Assembly (NCBI GenBank): GCA_951812325.1 | Contig: OX638294.1 | Coordinates: 1,074,527-1,138,526, forward strand | Direction of reading: 5' to 3' | Origin: an uncultured Thermoanaerobaculia bacterium | Lineage (GTDB): Bacteria > Acidobacteriota > Thermoanaerobaculia > Multivoradales > Multivoraceae | Length of the DNA stretch: 64,000 bases | Translations under genes and position numbers: made by a program | Notes under the pieces: generated by a model | Seen by the model: the letters and a program-made list of their open reading frames with translations, nothing else | Database searches by the model: none | What the model was told of the DNA's origin: nothing | In this document: piece by piece, positions 27,386 through 35,481 of the stretch | Layout of the letters: each line of letters begins with the position of its first letter | Position numbering within the stretch: position 1 is the stretch's first letter

Positions 27386-27603
27386 AGGTAGCCATCGCCG
27401 TGCACCATGTGCCCGGTCGTCGTCCCGTTATCCGTACTGCAGGGAGCAACGAAGAGGCTCGCGGCCAAGAGAGTGAAGACCCCAATTGGCTTGGACCTGT
27501 TGGAGCGAAAGAACTGTGACATTCCGCACCTCCTCATGCTGGTTGGTTGGAGCTTGGCGACGAGAATAGCAAACGTCGTCTGCGGGTGCAAGCTTCAGCG
27601 CTG

Positions 27604-27664
27604 TCCAGCGAGAAGTGAGCGCGAGCGGGGCGGGCGAATCCAGCGAGAAGTGAGCGCGAACGGG
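27604..27664 (+). repeat. 26-bp direct repeat upstream of a transposase relic
   Basis: Two copies of a 26-bp unit starting TCCAGCGAGAAGTGAGCGCG lie at 27604-27629 and 27639-27664, differing at one or two bases and 9 bp apart. They are just upstream of the truncated integrase-like transposase and may belong to its terminal region. Confidence 0.7.
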
Positions 27665-27686
27665 TGGGATCGGGGATCATCGGAGG

Positions 27687-28266
27687 ATGATCTTGACTCT
27701 CCAGACCCACGGACATCAGACACTTGAGGAGGTTCGCCGTTTCCTGGCGGGCAACGAGGCGGTGGACTTCGTGCTTTCCGACCGCCTTTCGGCCTACTCG
27801 TTCATCGTCGAGACGCTGGTCAAGTTCCGTTACCGCGCGCTGCCGCGGCGCGACAAGGGCTCGATCCGGGCGTATCTGAGGAAGATGACCGGGAAGTCGG
27901 AGTCGCAGGTGACGCGCCTGATCCGGCAGTACCTGGATACGGGCGGCATCCGGGACCGCCGGGGCGCGCAGGCTCATTCCTTCCGTCGGCGGTACACGAA
28001 GGCCGACATCGGTCGTCTGGCTGAGGTCGACGAGGCGCTGGGCCAACTGTGCGGGCACGCCACGCGCGCGGTGATGCGGCGGATGCACGAGGTACACGGC
28101 GACGAGCGCTTCGCCCGTCTGGCCGGCATCTCGAACGGCCAGTCCCGCGAGGTCAACGCCTTCGCCCGCGACACGCTCTCGCCCTTCCTCAACTTCCACC
28201 GCCCGTGCCTGTTTGCCACCGACGTCGTGGACCCGAAGGGACGCATCCGCAAGCGCTACTCTACCG
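27687..28266 (+). pseudogene. Integrase-type (IS481-like) transposase with internal deletion
   Basis: Residues 1-150 match the N-terminal helix-turn-helix half of IS481/rve-type transposases (VETLVKFRYRALPRRDKGSI, SQVTRLIRQYLDTGGIRDRR, RRYTKADIGRLAEVDEALGQ, RFARLAGISNG). At residue ~151 the frame jumps directly to the usual C-terminal segment (NAFARDTLSPFLNFHRPCLF then DPKGRIRKRY). The whole catalytic DDE core of ~200 residues is absent, cleanly and in frame. After Arg190-Tyr191 the frame continues into unrelated sequence, so the element's 3' end is also lost. The region 28267-28391 up to vapC holds nothing recognisable. Confidence 0.75.
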
Positions 28267-28391
28267 CCGGCTCTCCACGCTCATTTCTCTATTGGAAAAC
28301 GCTTCACTCTCTTGGACGCGCGCCGAGTGGTGGCGGCGGAGCTTGTTGGCCCGGCGGCGGGACCGACTACCGGCCGCAGCGACCGTTCTCG

Positions 28392-28793
28392 CTAGCGCCA
28401 CACCTTCAACGGCACATGCGCGGCCGCGTGACGGAAGTCCTGATCCGTAGTCAACAAGACCAACTCGTGTCGAATCGCGAGCTGAGCCAGGAGGGCATCG
28501 ATCGTCCCTATCTGAACACCGCCTCGCCGGCAGCGGTTGCGAACCTCGGCCGCTTCGACATGGTCGTCGCGGTCGGGCGTGATCGTTGGCAGCGCAGAGA
28601 AACGATGCAGGATCGCGTCCCGCTGACGAGGGCCCCTGAACCCCTGCAGCAGCTCCTGCAGGATGAGCCCCGTGGTGTAGATCGACTCTCGCGCCAAGAG
28701 CGCTTCACGAAGCCGCGCCACCTCTCTCTCGGCGCCGGGTTCGCTTCGACGCAAAGCCAGCGACCAGACACTCGTGTCCACCAGGAAGTTCAT
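28392..28793 (-). CDS. vapC: VapC-family PIN-domain toxin
   Basis: A 133-residue PIN-domain ribonuclease. Conserved acids: Asp6 (FLVDTSVW), Glu near residue 46 (LILQELLQG), Asp ~100 (TIDALLAQLA) and Asp ~117 (LLTTDQDFRHAA). The first ATG is used; length is normal. In known systems VapC cleaves RNA, often initiator tRNA, unless bound by VapB. The antitoxin gene is 18 bp upstream on the same strand. The module lies among transposase and receptor fragments, typical of a mobile toxin-antitoxin pair. Confidence 0.93.
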   Translation of the reverse strand: MNFLVDTSVWSLALRRSEPGAEREVARLREALLARESIYTTGLILQELLQGFRGPRQRDAILHRFSALPTITPDRDDHVEAAEVRNRCRRGGVQIGTIDALLAQLAIRHELVLLTTDQDFRHAAAHVPLKVWR

Positions 28794-28811
28794 GCGCCGG
28801 CGGCTTCGGCG

Positions 28812-29039
28812 TCAGCCCTGGTCGACATCAGGCGACCTCAGCCTTCTCGATCGCTCCTGCTTGTAGTCGAAGGTTTCGTCCCACTCCAGGGCGCCGAACA
28901 GATCGAGAATGCCGGCCTGCTCCCGTCGCGCGAGAAACTCGCAGAGGGCAACGGTTACGGCAGCCGTCTTCGTCTTCTCGCCGCTCACTTCAAGGGCTCT
29001 CTCCAGGAGTTCAGGATCGATCGCGAGGTTCGTCGCCAT
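28812..29039 (-). CDS. vapB: VapB-family antitoxin
   Basis: A 75-residue antitoxin. The chosen ATG (MATNLAIDPELLERALEVSG) gives the standard ribbon-helix-helix opening of the VapB family, then EKTKTAAVTVALCEFLARRE. The C-terminal AGILDLFGALEWDETFDYKQ is the toxin-binding tail. A longer frame upstream (to 29129) lacks family similarity. It is expected to neutralise the adjacent toxin and repress the pair's promoter. Confidence 0.92.
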   Translation of the reverse strand: MATNLAIDPELLERALEVSGEKTKTAAVTVALCEFLARREQAGILDLFGALEWDETFDYKQERSRRLRSPDVDQG

Positions 29040-29091
29040 GTGCGGATGCTCGCACAAGGAGACGCACAAAGCAATGTCGAGCCTTGCCCAC

Positions 29092-29256
29092 GGGCCGGTC
29101 CGCCTCTTCCTCGACCTCGAGAACGTCACCGACGTCCAACAGCATCGCCGGCGCTACTCGCTGCGCCCGGACCGAGCCCCGGATGGGCGGTGGACCGTCG
29201 ACGCCTGGGCGCCCCTGAACGGACGAGTGATCAAGGGCGGCTTGCGCGTCCGGTTC
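29092..29256 (+). pseudogene. C-terminal fragment of a TonB-dependent receptor
   Basis: In frame: GPVRLFLDLENVTDVQQHRR, then RPDRAPDGRWTVDAWAPLNG and RVIKGGLRVRF. This is the last two or three strands of a TonB-dependent outer-membrane receptor, including the terminal aromatic strand, but without the usual stop after RVRF and without any upstream barrel. The rest of the receptor is not in this window. Confidence 0.65.
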
Positions 29257-29290
29257 CAGCTGCCAGCGCCAGCCGCGGCGCCGGCGGATC

Positions 29291-30607
29291 TCAATGGCGG
29301 CCCGCCGGGCGTGGTCCGGGCAGGGGCCAGATGCCGAGGTGGCGCACGACCAGCGCGACTCCCACGACGTTCTTCAGGATCAGCAGCCCCGCGAAGCCCG
29401 CCGCGAAGCCGAATGCACCCGCCGCGAGGATCAGGACCGGCAGGGCCACGAGGCCGACCACGAGCAGGCTCACGGCCACCCGCTTCTGCACCTGCTCGTA
29501 CCGCGTCATCGTCAACAGGTGCTCGACGGCGCCGGTCGCGACGTGGACGATCTGCCCCAGCAGCATGACGCGGAGGTACGGCGCGGCGGCGCCGGCGTCC
29601 GACTGGACGAGCGACAGCAACGGCCGCGCGAAGATGAAGCCGACGACCGCGACGGGCAGCCCGACCGATCCACAGAGCAGGGAGACGCGGCGCGCAAGAG
29701 CCGCCAGGTCGTCGAGGCGCCCGCGGTGGAACGCCGCCGCGAAGCGCGGCGCCACGATCGGATTGACCGCCAGGTTGATCAGGCTGATCGAGGCGGCCAG
29801 CCGCTCAGCCACCCGCAGGAGGCCGACCTCCACGTCCGGCAGCATGAATCCGGCGACGAGCAGACTGCCGGCGGAGGTCATGTGGGTCGCGACGTGGATG
29901 ATCAGGAACTGGCGGCTGGATCGGCGCCAGGCGGTTTCCTGCGCCGCCCGGGCGCCGGGCGGTACGGGAACGGGCGAGGTCCGGCGCTGCCATCTCCTGT
30001 AGCACCACCACGCGAGACCGGTCACCGCCGCGTTCGCCCACAGGAAACTGTGCCCCGCCGTCAGCACGTCGGCCCTCGCGCCGGCCTCCAGGGCGGCGAC
30101 GAACAGGACCGCGGCCAGCAGGGCGGCGCCGCCGCTCTCGAAGAGCACCGCCCGCGCCGGCCGGGACAACCCCTTGAAGAACCCGGAGAGCTGCCATGCC
30201 GCCGCGGCCAATGGCACCGACGGCGCCATGATCAGCAACAGCCTGCGTTCCTTGAACCCGATCAGGTCACCGGGGTTGGCGAGCACCCAGACCAGAACAG
30301 CGGCCGTCAGGACGGCGGACAGAGTCAGGGAGCGCCGCAACGCATGCTGCGCGGCAGGCCGCGCGCTCGCCGCATCCCGACCGACCTCCGCCTGACTCAC
30401 GGCGCGGACCAGCACCTCGTCGCCGCCGCCGCGGCCCACGATCACGGCCAGGGCGCAGACGGTCTGGGCGATGGTGAACTGACCAAGGCCCGCCGCTCCG
30501 AAGTAGCGGCCCACAGCCAGCGGAAGAAGGGTACCCCCCAGGGCGGCCGCAGCCCGCGCCAGCCCGGTGGCAAAGCCGACCCGTGCGAGTCGAGTTCTAG
30601 CGGCCAC
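29291..30607 (-). CDS. Polysaccharide flippase (Wzx/MATE-like)
   Basis: A 438-residue inner-membrane protein with about twelve hydrophobic segments, e.g. GFATGLARAAAALGGTLLPL, FTIAQTVCALAVIVG, LTLSAVLTAAVLVWVLA, AVLFVAALEAGARAD, SLLVVGLVALPVLILAAGAF. The pattern FGAAGLGQFTIAQTVCALA is typical of polysaccharide-transport flippases, which move lipid-linked repeat units across the inner membrane. It borders the glycosyltransferase/polymerase genes of an exopolysaccharide locus. The ATG lies 518 bp from the divergent glycosyltransferase across a repeat-filled gap. A ~210-bp fragment of this gene is at 9602-9810. Confidence 0.85.
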   Translation of the reverse strand: MAARTRLARVGFATGLARAAAALGGTLLPLAVGRYFGAAGLGQFTIAQTVCALAVIVGRGGGDEVLVRAVSQAEVGRDAASARPAAQHALRRSLTLSAVLTAAVLVWVLANPGDLIGFKERRLLLIMAPSVPLAAAAWQLSGFFKGLSRPARAVLFESGGAALLAAVLFVAALEAGARADVLTAGHSFLWANAAVTGLAWWCYRRWQRRTSPVPVPPGARAAQETAWRRSSRQFLIIHVATHMTSAGSLLVAGFMLPDVEVGLLRVAERLAASISLINLAVNPIVAPRFAAAFHRGRLDDLAALARRVSLLCGSVGLPVAVVGFIFARPLLSLVQSDAGAAAPYLRVMLLGQIVHVATGAVEHLLTMTRYEQVQKRVAVSLLVVGLVALPVLILAAGAFGFAAGFAGLLILKNVVGVALVVRHLGIWPLPGPRPAGRH

Positions 30608-30731
30608 GCTGCATGGATCGAACCGGCGTCTCGGCGAAAGCGTACTGGCGGAATGTGGTCATGTTCGGCAGGACGCACCGGGAATCCCGTGCAACCTGCG
30701 CACCGTGCAGGCCGGGAAGGTCGTGCCCGAG

Positions 30732-31072
30732 CAGCCCGTGGCAGAAGTCCGTGTCGCACCGAGAGCGGTCAGGCGCGCCTCCAACAAGGCGCGATGAGGG
30801 AGCATATCGGTGCATATTCGACCGAAGAGCTGAGCCCGGGTGGCGCGCTCCGCGCCACCCGCGAACCAGTCCGTGCGCCCGTCATCGGGCGCACGGATGG
30901 CACGATGTTGGACGTGATGCATCGCCGCTCGAATGCAGCGCGACTTCTGCCACGGACTGCCACGGCGCGATGAGGGAGTGTATCGGGTCGGCCCCGACAG
31001 CCGCCCTCGGCGCGCCTTGCCGGGCGGGCCTCTGACCGCCCTCGGCTCGACACGGACTTCTGGCCAGGCTAC
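30732..31072. repeat. Composite repeat block with imperfect inverted ends
   Basis: Between the flippase and glycosyltransferase starts there is no gene. 30740-30795 (GGCAGAAGTCCGTGTCGCAC onward) recurs inverted, with differences, at about 31002-31072. A 23-bp piece containing GCGCGATGAGGGAG is directly repeated at 30789-30811 and 30964-30986. Copies of the GACTTCTGCCACGGGCTG motif are at 30732-30754 (minus) and 30941-30962 (plus), and copy A of the double-hairpin repeat sits inside. It resembles a decayed non-autonomous element about 340 bp long. Confidence 0.6.
30835..30902 (+). repeat. Double-hairpin palindromic repeat, copy A
   Basis: Two perfect stems: GGGTGGCGCG/CGCGCCACCC (30839-30848 and 30852-30861, 3-base loop) and TCCGTGCGCCCG/CGGGCGCACGGA (30871-30882 and 30887-30898, TCAT loop). 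The same two-hairpin unit occurs at 44901-44975 and 48072-48151. Confidence 0.9.
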
Positions 31073-31125
31073 GAGAGCTGCCGAGGCGATAGGATGTCAC
31101 CTGACGCCTGCGACCTGAGGTGGGA

Positions 31126-32286
31126 ATGAGAGTTCTGCACGTGTCCGCCAGCATGTCGCCGCAGTGGGGCGGGCCGGTGACGGTAATGGCAGGACTTGTC
31201 CCGGCTCTGGCGCGGCACGGCGTGCGCTGCGAGATCGTCACCACCTGCGGGTACCGCGTCGGGACCGATCCGCTGCAGATTCCCGGAGCGCCGCTGCATT
31301 GTTTCGATACGGCTCTCCCGGCGCGGGTCTGGACCGCCTGGACGCGGAACCTGCCCGGTTTTCTGGCCAGCCGGATCAACCGCTTCGACCTCGTCCACGT
31401 GCATGAGCTCTGGCATCATGCGGGCTACGCGGCATGCCGCGCGGCCCTCGCGGCGGGGCTGCCCTGCGTCGTGACACCTCACGGCGCGCTCGACCTCCCG
31501 AGACTGAAGGGGAAGTCAATCCGAAAGTGGCTCTACCTGTGCACCGTGCAGCGGCCCATTCTCAGATCGGTCGACGCGATTCATGCCCTTGTCTCCTCCG
31601 AGAAGGAGGACCTTTCCAGGCTGGGCATCGACACGCCCGTGTTCCTGGCGCCGAACGGAACCGTCCTTTCCCCGCCGGCCGAGCTGGCCGACACGGCGAA
31701 GTTCCTCGAGCGGTATCCGCGGTTGGCCGGCAGGCGCGTGGTCCTGTTTCTGGGACGGCTGCATGCCATCAAGGGGCTGGACGTGCTGGCGAGGAGCTTC
31801 GCCGCGACGGCGGCCAGGTTCCCGGACGCCGCGTTGCTCGTCGTCGGTCCGGACGAGGACGGAACCGGACGCCGCGCGAAAGCGGTCCTGGCCCGGGCCG
31901 GCGTGCTCGACCGGGTCGTGTTCACCGGCCATCTTGCCGGCGCCGGCAAACAGGCCGCGTTCGCCTGCGCCGACCTGTTCGTCCTGCCCTCGTACTCCGA
32001 GGGGTTCAGCATGGCGGCGCTTGAGGCGCTGGCCGCGGGTCTGCCGGTGGTCCTCTCGGAGCCGTGCAACTTTCCCGAGGTGGCCGAATGCGGGGCGGGT
32101 TTCGTCGTTCCAACGGCGGACGCAGCGGTGACGGCCGCCGTCGGCGCACTGCTGTCGGACGAGCATCTCCGGGCCCGGATGGGACGCAACGGTCGCGCGC
32201 TCGTGGAGGAACGGTACACGTGGCCGACGATCGCGGAGTCCTTTGCGCGCCTCTACCGGACACTGGCGCAAAAGGAGCAGGGATGA
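31126..32286 (+). CDS. Family 4 (GT-B) glycosyltransferase
   Basis: A 386-residue glycosyltransferase that adds a sugar in exopolysaccharide assembly. The ATG at 31126 has GAGGTGGGA just upstream. N-domain: VLHVSASMSPQWGGPVTVMA, FDLVHVHELWHHAGY, PCVVTPHGALD. C-domain: VVLFLGRLHAIKGLDVLARS, VVFTGHLAGAGKQAAFACAD and the donor-binding LFVLPSYSEGFSMAALEALA with the E-x7-E motif. No transmembrane segment. It faces the flippase gene divergently and converges on the epimerase gene. Sugar specificity cannot be read. Confidence 0.92.
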   Translation: MRVLHVSASMSPQWGGPVTVMAGLVPALARHGVRCEIVTTCGYRVGTDPLQIPGAPLHCFDTALPARVWTAWTRNLPGFLASRINRFDLVHVHELWHHAGYAACRAALAAGLPCVVTPHGALDLPRLKGKSIRKWLYLCTVQRPILRSVDAIHALVSSEKEDLSRLGIDTPVFLAPNGTVLSPPAELADTAKFLERYPRLAGRRVVLFLGRLHAIKGLDVLARSFAATAARFPDAALLVVGPDEDGTGRRAKAVLARAGVLDRVVFTGHLAGAGKQAAFACADLFVLPSYSEGFSMAALEALAAGLPVVLSEPCNFPEVAECGAGFVVPTADAAVTAAVGALLSDEHLRARMGRNGRALVEERYTWPTIAESFARLYRTLAQKEQG

Positions 32287-32350
32287 CAGTCGCTTTTCCC
32301 CGTCGCCGCCCATCACGCGCTCGACCGCGCCACGCCTGAGAGGAGGCGGC

Positions 32351-33331
32351 TCAGCCGTACGCCTTGACGTACTCCTCGTGGATCCAGCGGTAGGTGCGTT
32401 CGAGGCCGTCGCGCAGCCGAATCGAGGGCTCCCACCCGAGCTCGTGGAGGATCCGCGCATTGTCGCTGTTGCGGCCGGCGACCCCCTTGGGCGCGTCGAG
32501 CTTGTAGCGCCGTTCAAGCTTCACGCCGGCTATCTCCTCGATGATGTCGAGCAGCCCGTTGATCGTCGTCAACTCGCTCGACCCGAGATTGATCGGGTCG
32601 ACAATGTCGCTTTCCATGATCGCCTGCGTCCCCTTCAGGCAGTCGTCGATGTAGGTGAAGGATCGGGTCTGCCGGCCGTCGCCCCACACCTCGATGCCGA
32701 GGTCGCCCGTTCGCACGGCGTGGATCACCTTGCGGCAGAGCGCGGCGGGCGCCTTCTCCCGACCGCCCTGCCAGGTGCCGTGCGGTCCGTAGACGTTGTG
32801 GTAACGGGCCACCCGGGTGCGCAGCCCGAAATCCTCCCGGAAGTGGCGGCACATCCGCTCGGAGAACAGCTTCTCCCAGCCGTAACCGTCCTCCGGCAAG
32901 GCCGGGTAGGCGTCCTCCTCCCGGAGCGGCACGACGTCGCTGCTCGCCTGGAGCGTGGCGTTGTAGACGCAGGCGGACGAAGCGAAGAAGAACGACTCCA
33001 GGCCGCAATCCCGCGCCGCCATGACCAGGTGGGTGGTGATCAGGACCGAGAGCATGCAGCGCGCCTTGTAGCGCTCGATGAAGCCCATGCCGCCCATGTC
33101 GCAGGCCAGCTGGTAGCACTCCTCCATCCCGTCGCAAGCCGCCAGGCAGGCGTCGAAGCGCTGCAGGTCGGCGACCACATTCTCCGCATCCTCATGCAGC
33201 TGGTACCAGTCCTCCGGCCGCCTGCAGTCGACCGCCCGAACCCGATGGCCCTGCGCCAGCAACGCTCCGACGAGATGTCCGCCGATGAAACCGCCGCCGC
33301 CGGCAACCAGAATGCTCCGCCGCGGCGTCAC
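32351..33331 (-). CDS. GDP-mannose 3,5-epimerase-like NAD-dependent epimerase
   Basis: A 326-residue extended short-chain dehydrogenase. NAD-binding GGGGFIGGHL is at 11-20; ADMGGMGFIERYKARCMLSV-like sequence (CDMGGMGFIERYK) and FFFASSACVYN are hallmarks shared with plant GDP-mannose 3,5-epimerase; the catalytic pair is in GYGWEKLFSE (Tyr-x3-Lys). RYHNVYGPHGTWQGGREKAP and SFTYIDDCLKG follow the same family. It would provide GDP-L-galactose or a related sugar for the polysaccharide. The GTG start overlaps the stop of the upstream lipoprotein gene (GTGA). Confidence 0.88.
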   Translation of the reverse strand: MTPRRSILVAGGGGFIGGHLVGALLAQGHRVRAVDCRRPEDWYQLHEDAENVVADLQRFDACLAACDGMEECYQLACDMGGMGFIERYKARCMLSVLITTHLVMAARDCGLESFFFASSACVYNATLQASSDVVPLREEDAYPALPEDGYGWEKLFSERMCRHFREDFGLRTRVARYHNVYGPHGTWQGGREKAPAALCRKVIHAVRTGDLGIEVWGDGRQTRSFTYIDDCLKGTQAIMESDIVDPINLGSSELTTINGLLDIIEEIAGVKLERRYKLDAPKGVAGRNSDNARILHELGWEPSIRLRDGLERTYRWIHEEYVKAYG

Positions 33332-35337
33332 TGCCGGCCTTCCGCCGCCAGTACGGTGGCGCCGGAGAGAGCAACCACCTGCCCGGTGGCCAGCTCCACC
33401 ACCTCCGCCCTAAGCGCTCCATCAACGGCGCCGCACAGGTGAACCGTGATTTCCTCACTGGCGCCGTTGGCCGACATCCGACTCTCGTCCAGCTGCTCGG
33501 CGCTGCTCTCGGTCAGCGGCCGGGTGACCGCGTCAAGGGTGCAGGATGCGTCGAAGCCCGCGCCAGGCGGCGCTTCGAGTCGCACGGCGTATCGGTCGGC
33601 GATCGCATCAGCCGGCAGCGCGATGTCGATTCGCACGTCCCTGCCGGCCCCGGTCCCGTTCTCCAGCTCGCTCTCCAGCCAGGTGATCGTGACCGCAAGC
33701 GCGCTCCTCGCTCTGCTGCTGTCGGTGAGAAGACGAATCACGCCGTCCTGTTTGTTGATCAGAAACACCGTACCGTCGGGTCCACGGTCCAGCCGCATGT
33801 CAGCGCGTCGAGCCTTCGGTTTCCTTTCTTGAATCATCTGCAGCAAAGGCTCGGGGGCGTGTGCAGGTTCGCTGTCGGTCACCGGCGCACTCGGATCCTC
33901 GAAGAACAGAACGCGGCCCATGCCCTCCGGTCCACCGGCGGGCAACTCATCGGCCTTGACGTAGAACACTTCACCCGAGACGAGGTCGCCAAACAGCATC
34001 AGGTCCTCGAGCTGAGGAATGGCGTTGTCTCGATACACCACGATGCCGGTGATGGCAACGGCCTGGGGCTGAAACAGTTCATCCACGTGGTCGAATTCGA
34101 CCACCGGCCAGGTGATCTCGGGATCGCTCCGAGGGTCATCGAGCGTGACGCCGGGGCTGCCGTCCTCGTCCCTCGCACCGCGAAACGATCCTTCCCAATC
34201 ACGCCAGCCAAGATTGCCGCCCCGCGGGACGAGGCTTATCTCCTCCACCGTGTCCGCCCCGATGTCGGCAACGAACATGTTGCCGTTGTCAGGGTCCCAG
34301 GCGAAGCGCTGTGGGTGTCTCATGCCGTAGGCATAGATCTCATGCAGGGCCTCCGGACGGTCTTCACGCCCGGGATGGACGCCAGAGAACCCGGCCGGGA
34401 CGAACGGATTGTCCGCAGGGATGCCATACCGGCCGCCGGGGGCGTCCGAACCCAGCGGATCGATGCGCAGTATCTTGCCGAACACGCTCCTCCGATTCTG
34501 GGGATTGCCATGGGGAGACGACAAGGAGATGAAGAGCATGCCGTAGTCCGAGGACTCCGGCCCAACAAGGGCATTGAAGCCGATCGTCACCTTCACAGGC
34601 CCTGCGCGCCGAAACACCTCGCGCGGCGGACCGCCGTCGTAGACCTCGGCCGCAGCGTCCTGCGCCGACCACTCCAGGAAGACGACATCGGCGAAGCCCT
34701 CTTTCGTCAGGGGGAACTCCCTTGCCTCACCGTCGACGTCGGGCCAGATATCGGAAGCGGTGTAGAACCTGCCGTAGCCGGGAGCGCCCGGAATGCCGAA
34801 CTCCGGATGGAAGGCAACGCTCTGCACCCCGTAGGGGCCCTTTGTCTCCAAGGAGAAAGCCCAACGCGGGGATCGAAGGTCGAGGTATGGAAACACCCGC
34901 GTACCGTCGTAGCTGACGCTGAAGACCGTACCGTTCATGTCGTTGACGAACAGACGTTCGGCGCCGGGTTCGTCCACCAGCGTCATCATTTCCGCCGGAC
35001 TGTCCTGCGAACCGGGCAGGAAGGCGAAGTCTGCGGTGCTCACCGTGACACCAGGGGCTTGCGGCAGGGGTGACGGCCACGGATTCTCCGGGGCCGCATC
35101 CGCGTCGAGCTCGAAAGCAGTCGCCGGCGTATCCGGAGTGGTCGCCGGCGTATCCGGTGCGGTTGCCGGCGTATCCGGAGTGAAGGGCGGCAGGCCGCAC
35201 CTGCATGGTTCCCGGCAGCCCGAGGTCGAGAACAGCGCCAGCCCAAGAACGAGAAGGTGTCCTGTCAGCCCGTGGCAGAAACGGGCTGACAGCGCGCGGG
35301 AGCGCCGCGCAGCTTGGGCAGTCTGGAACGCGGGCAA
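33328..35337 (-). CDS. PQQ-dependent sugar dehydrogenase-like lipoprotein (glucose/sorbosone dehydrogenase family)
   Basis: A ~669-residue predicted lipoprotein. A TTG start at 35337 with GGAG nine bases upstream gives a leader ending at the lipobox FSTSGC; a longer frame to 35436 exists. A TPDTPA repeat (three units) follows, then a six-bladed propeller: MMTLVDEPGAERLFVNDMNG, YGVQSVAFHPEFG, GYGRFYTASD, GMRHPQRFAWDPDNGNMFVA, DIGADTVEEISLVPRGGNLG, FGDLVSGEVFYVKADELP. These match soluble-glucose/sorbosone dehydrogenases, which oxidise sugars with PQQ. The C-terminal ~150 residues are an extra beta domain. It lies in the polysaccharide locus, coupled by GTGA overlap to the epimerase gene. A copy of the intergenic repeat encodes RFCHGL in the leader. 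Confidence 0.8.
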   Translation of the reverse strand: MPAFQTAQAARRSRALSARFCHGLTGHLLVLGLALFSTSGCREPCRCGLPPFTPDTPATAPDTPATTPDTPATAFELDADAAPENPWPSPLPQAPGVTVSTADFAFLPGSQDSPAEMMTLVDEPGAERLFVNDMNGTVFSVSYDGTRVFPYLDLRSPRWAFSLETKGPYGVQSVAFHPEFGIPGAPGYGRFYTASDIWPDVDGEAREFPLTKEGFADVVFLEWSAQDAAAEVYDGGPPREVFRRAGPVKVTIGFNALVGPESSDYGMLFISLSSPHGNPQNRRSVFGKILRIDPLGSDAPGGRYGIPADNPFVPAGFSGVHPGREDRPEALHEIYAYGMRHPQRFAWDPDNGNMFVADIGADTVEEISLVPRGGNLGWRDWEGSFRGARDEDGSPGVTLDDPRSDPEITWPVVEFDHVDELFQPQAVAITGIVVYRDNAIPQLEDLMLFGDLVSGEVFYVKADELPAGGPEGMGRVLFFEDPSAPVTDSEPAHAPEPLLQMIQERKPKARRADMRLDRGPDGTVFLINKQDGVIRLLTDSSRARSALAVTITWLESELENGTGAGRDVRIDIALPADAIADRYAVRLEAPPGAGFDASCTLDAVTRPLTESSAEQLDESRMSANGASEEITVHLCGAVDGALRAEVVELATGQVVALSGATVLAAEGRQ
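35262..35292. repeat. Perfect 12-bp stem hairpin from the GACTTCTGCCACGGGCTG repeat family, inside a coding leader
   Basis: CTGTCAGCCCGT (35262-35273) and ACGGGCTGACAG (35281-35292) flank a 7-base loop GGCAGAA. The centre is a copy of the interspersed repeat, and here it falls inside the 5' coding region of the sugar-dehydrogenase-like lipoprotein. Confidence 0.75.
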
Positions 35338-35481
35338 GGTGTCTCCATGAACTCGGTTGACGGGCTTTGCCGGCAGAGCGACGTACGCTACGACACGAAG
35401 TGCTTGCTGACAAGCGCCTGAGAACGCCGGCGCCAACCCCGGCGCCCGGCCTCGAACTCCCCCAAACGCCTTCCCCGTCCT

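Larger units (their letters stand above)
25456..27522 (-). pseudogene. 95-residue Cys-rich secreted peptide gene split by an insertion sequence
   Basis: The 5' part runs from ATG 27522 (AGGAGG at 27528-27533 in minus orientation, ideal spacing) to 27386; the 3' part runs from 25606 to TAA at 25456-25458. Removing the IS and one copy of the 4-bp target duplication joins them in frame with 96 codons exactly. The product starts MSQFFRSNRSKPIGVFTLLA with signal peptide to about VAPC, then a mature peptide containing HGDGYLGGIWCDGKDPST, SYCSGADIVVIPSESVTCF and LNCSSG. Counting the lipobox-like Cys there are five cysteines. No family recalled. The intact gene would be the immediate upstream partner of the 1247-residue protein. 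Confidence 0.8.

Noticed and set aside
28267..30002. Extension of the transposase frame to 771 residues
   Set aside because: After residue 191 the frame is the complement of vapC, vapB and the flippase gene, so it is not a protein.
30732..31072. CRISPR-like or small RNA cluster
   Set aside because: Repeats are irregular, inverted and lack regular spacing; no promoter or terminator pattern supports an RNA gene.
35262..35292. Intrinsic terminator
   Set aside because: Perfect hairpin but no T-run follows on either strand and it lies inside a coding leader; it fits the repeat family.
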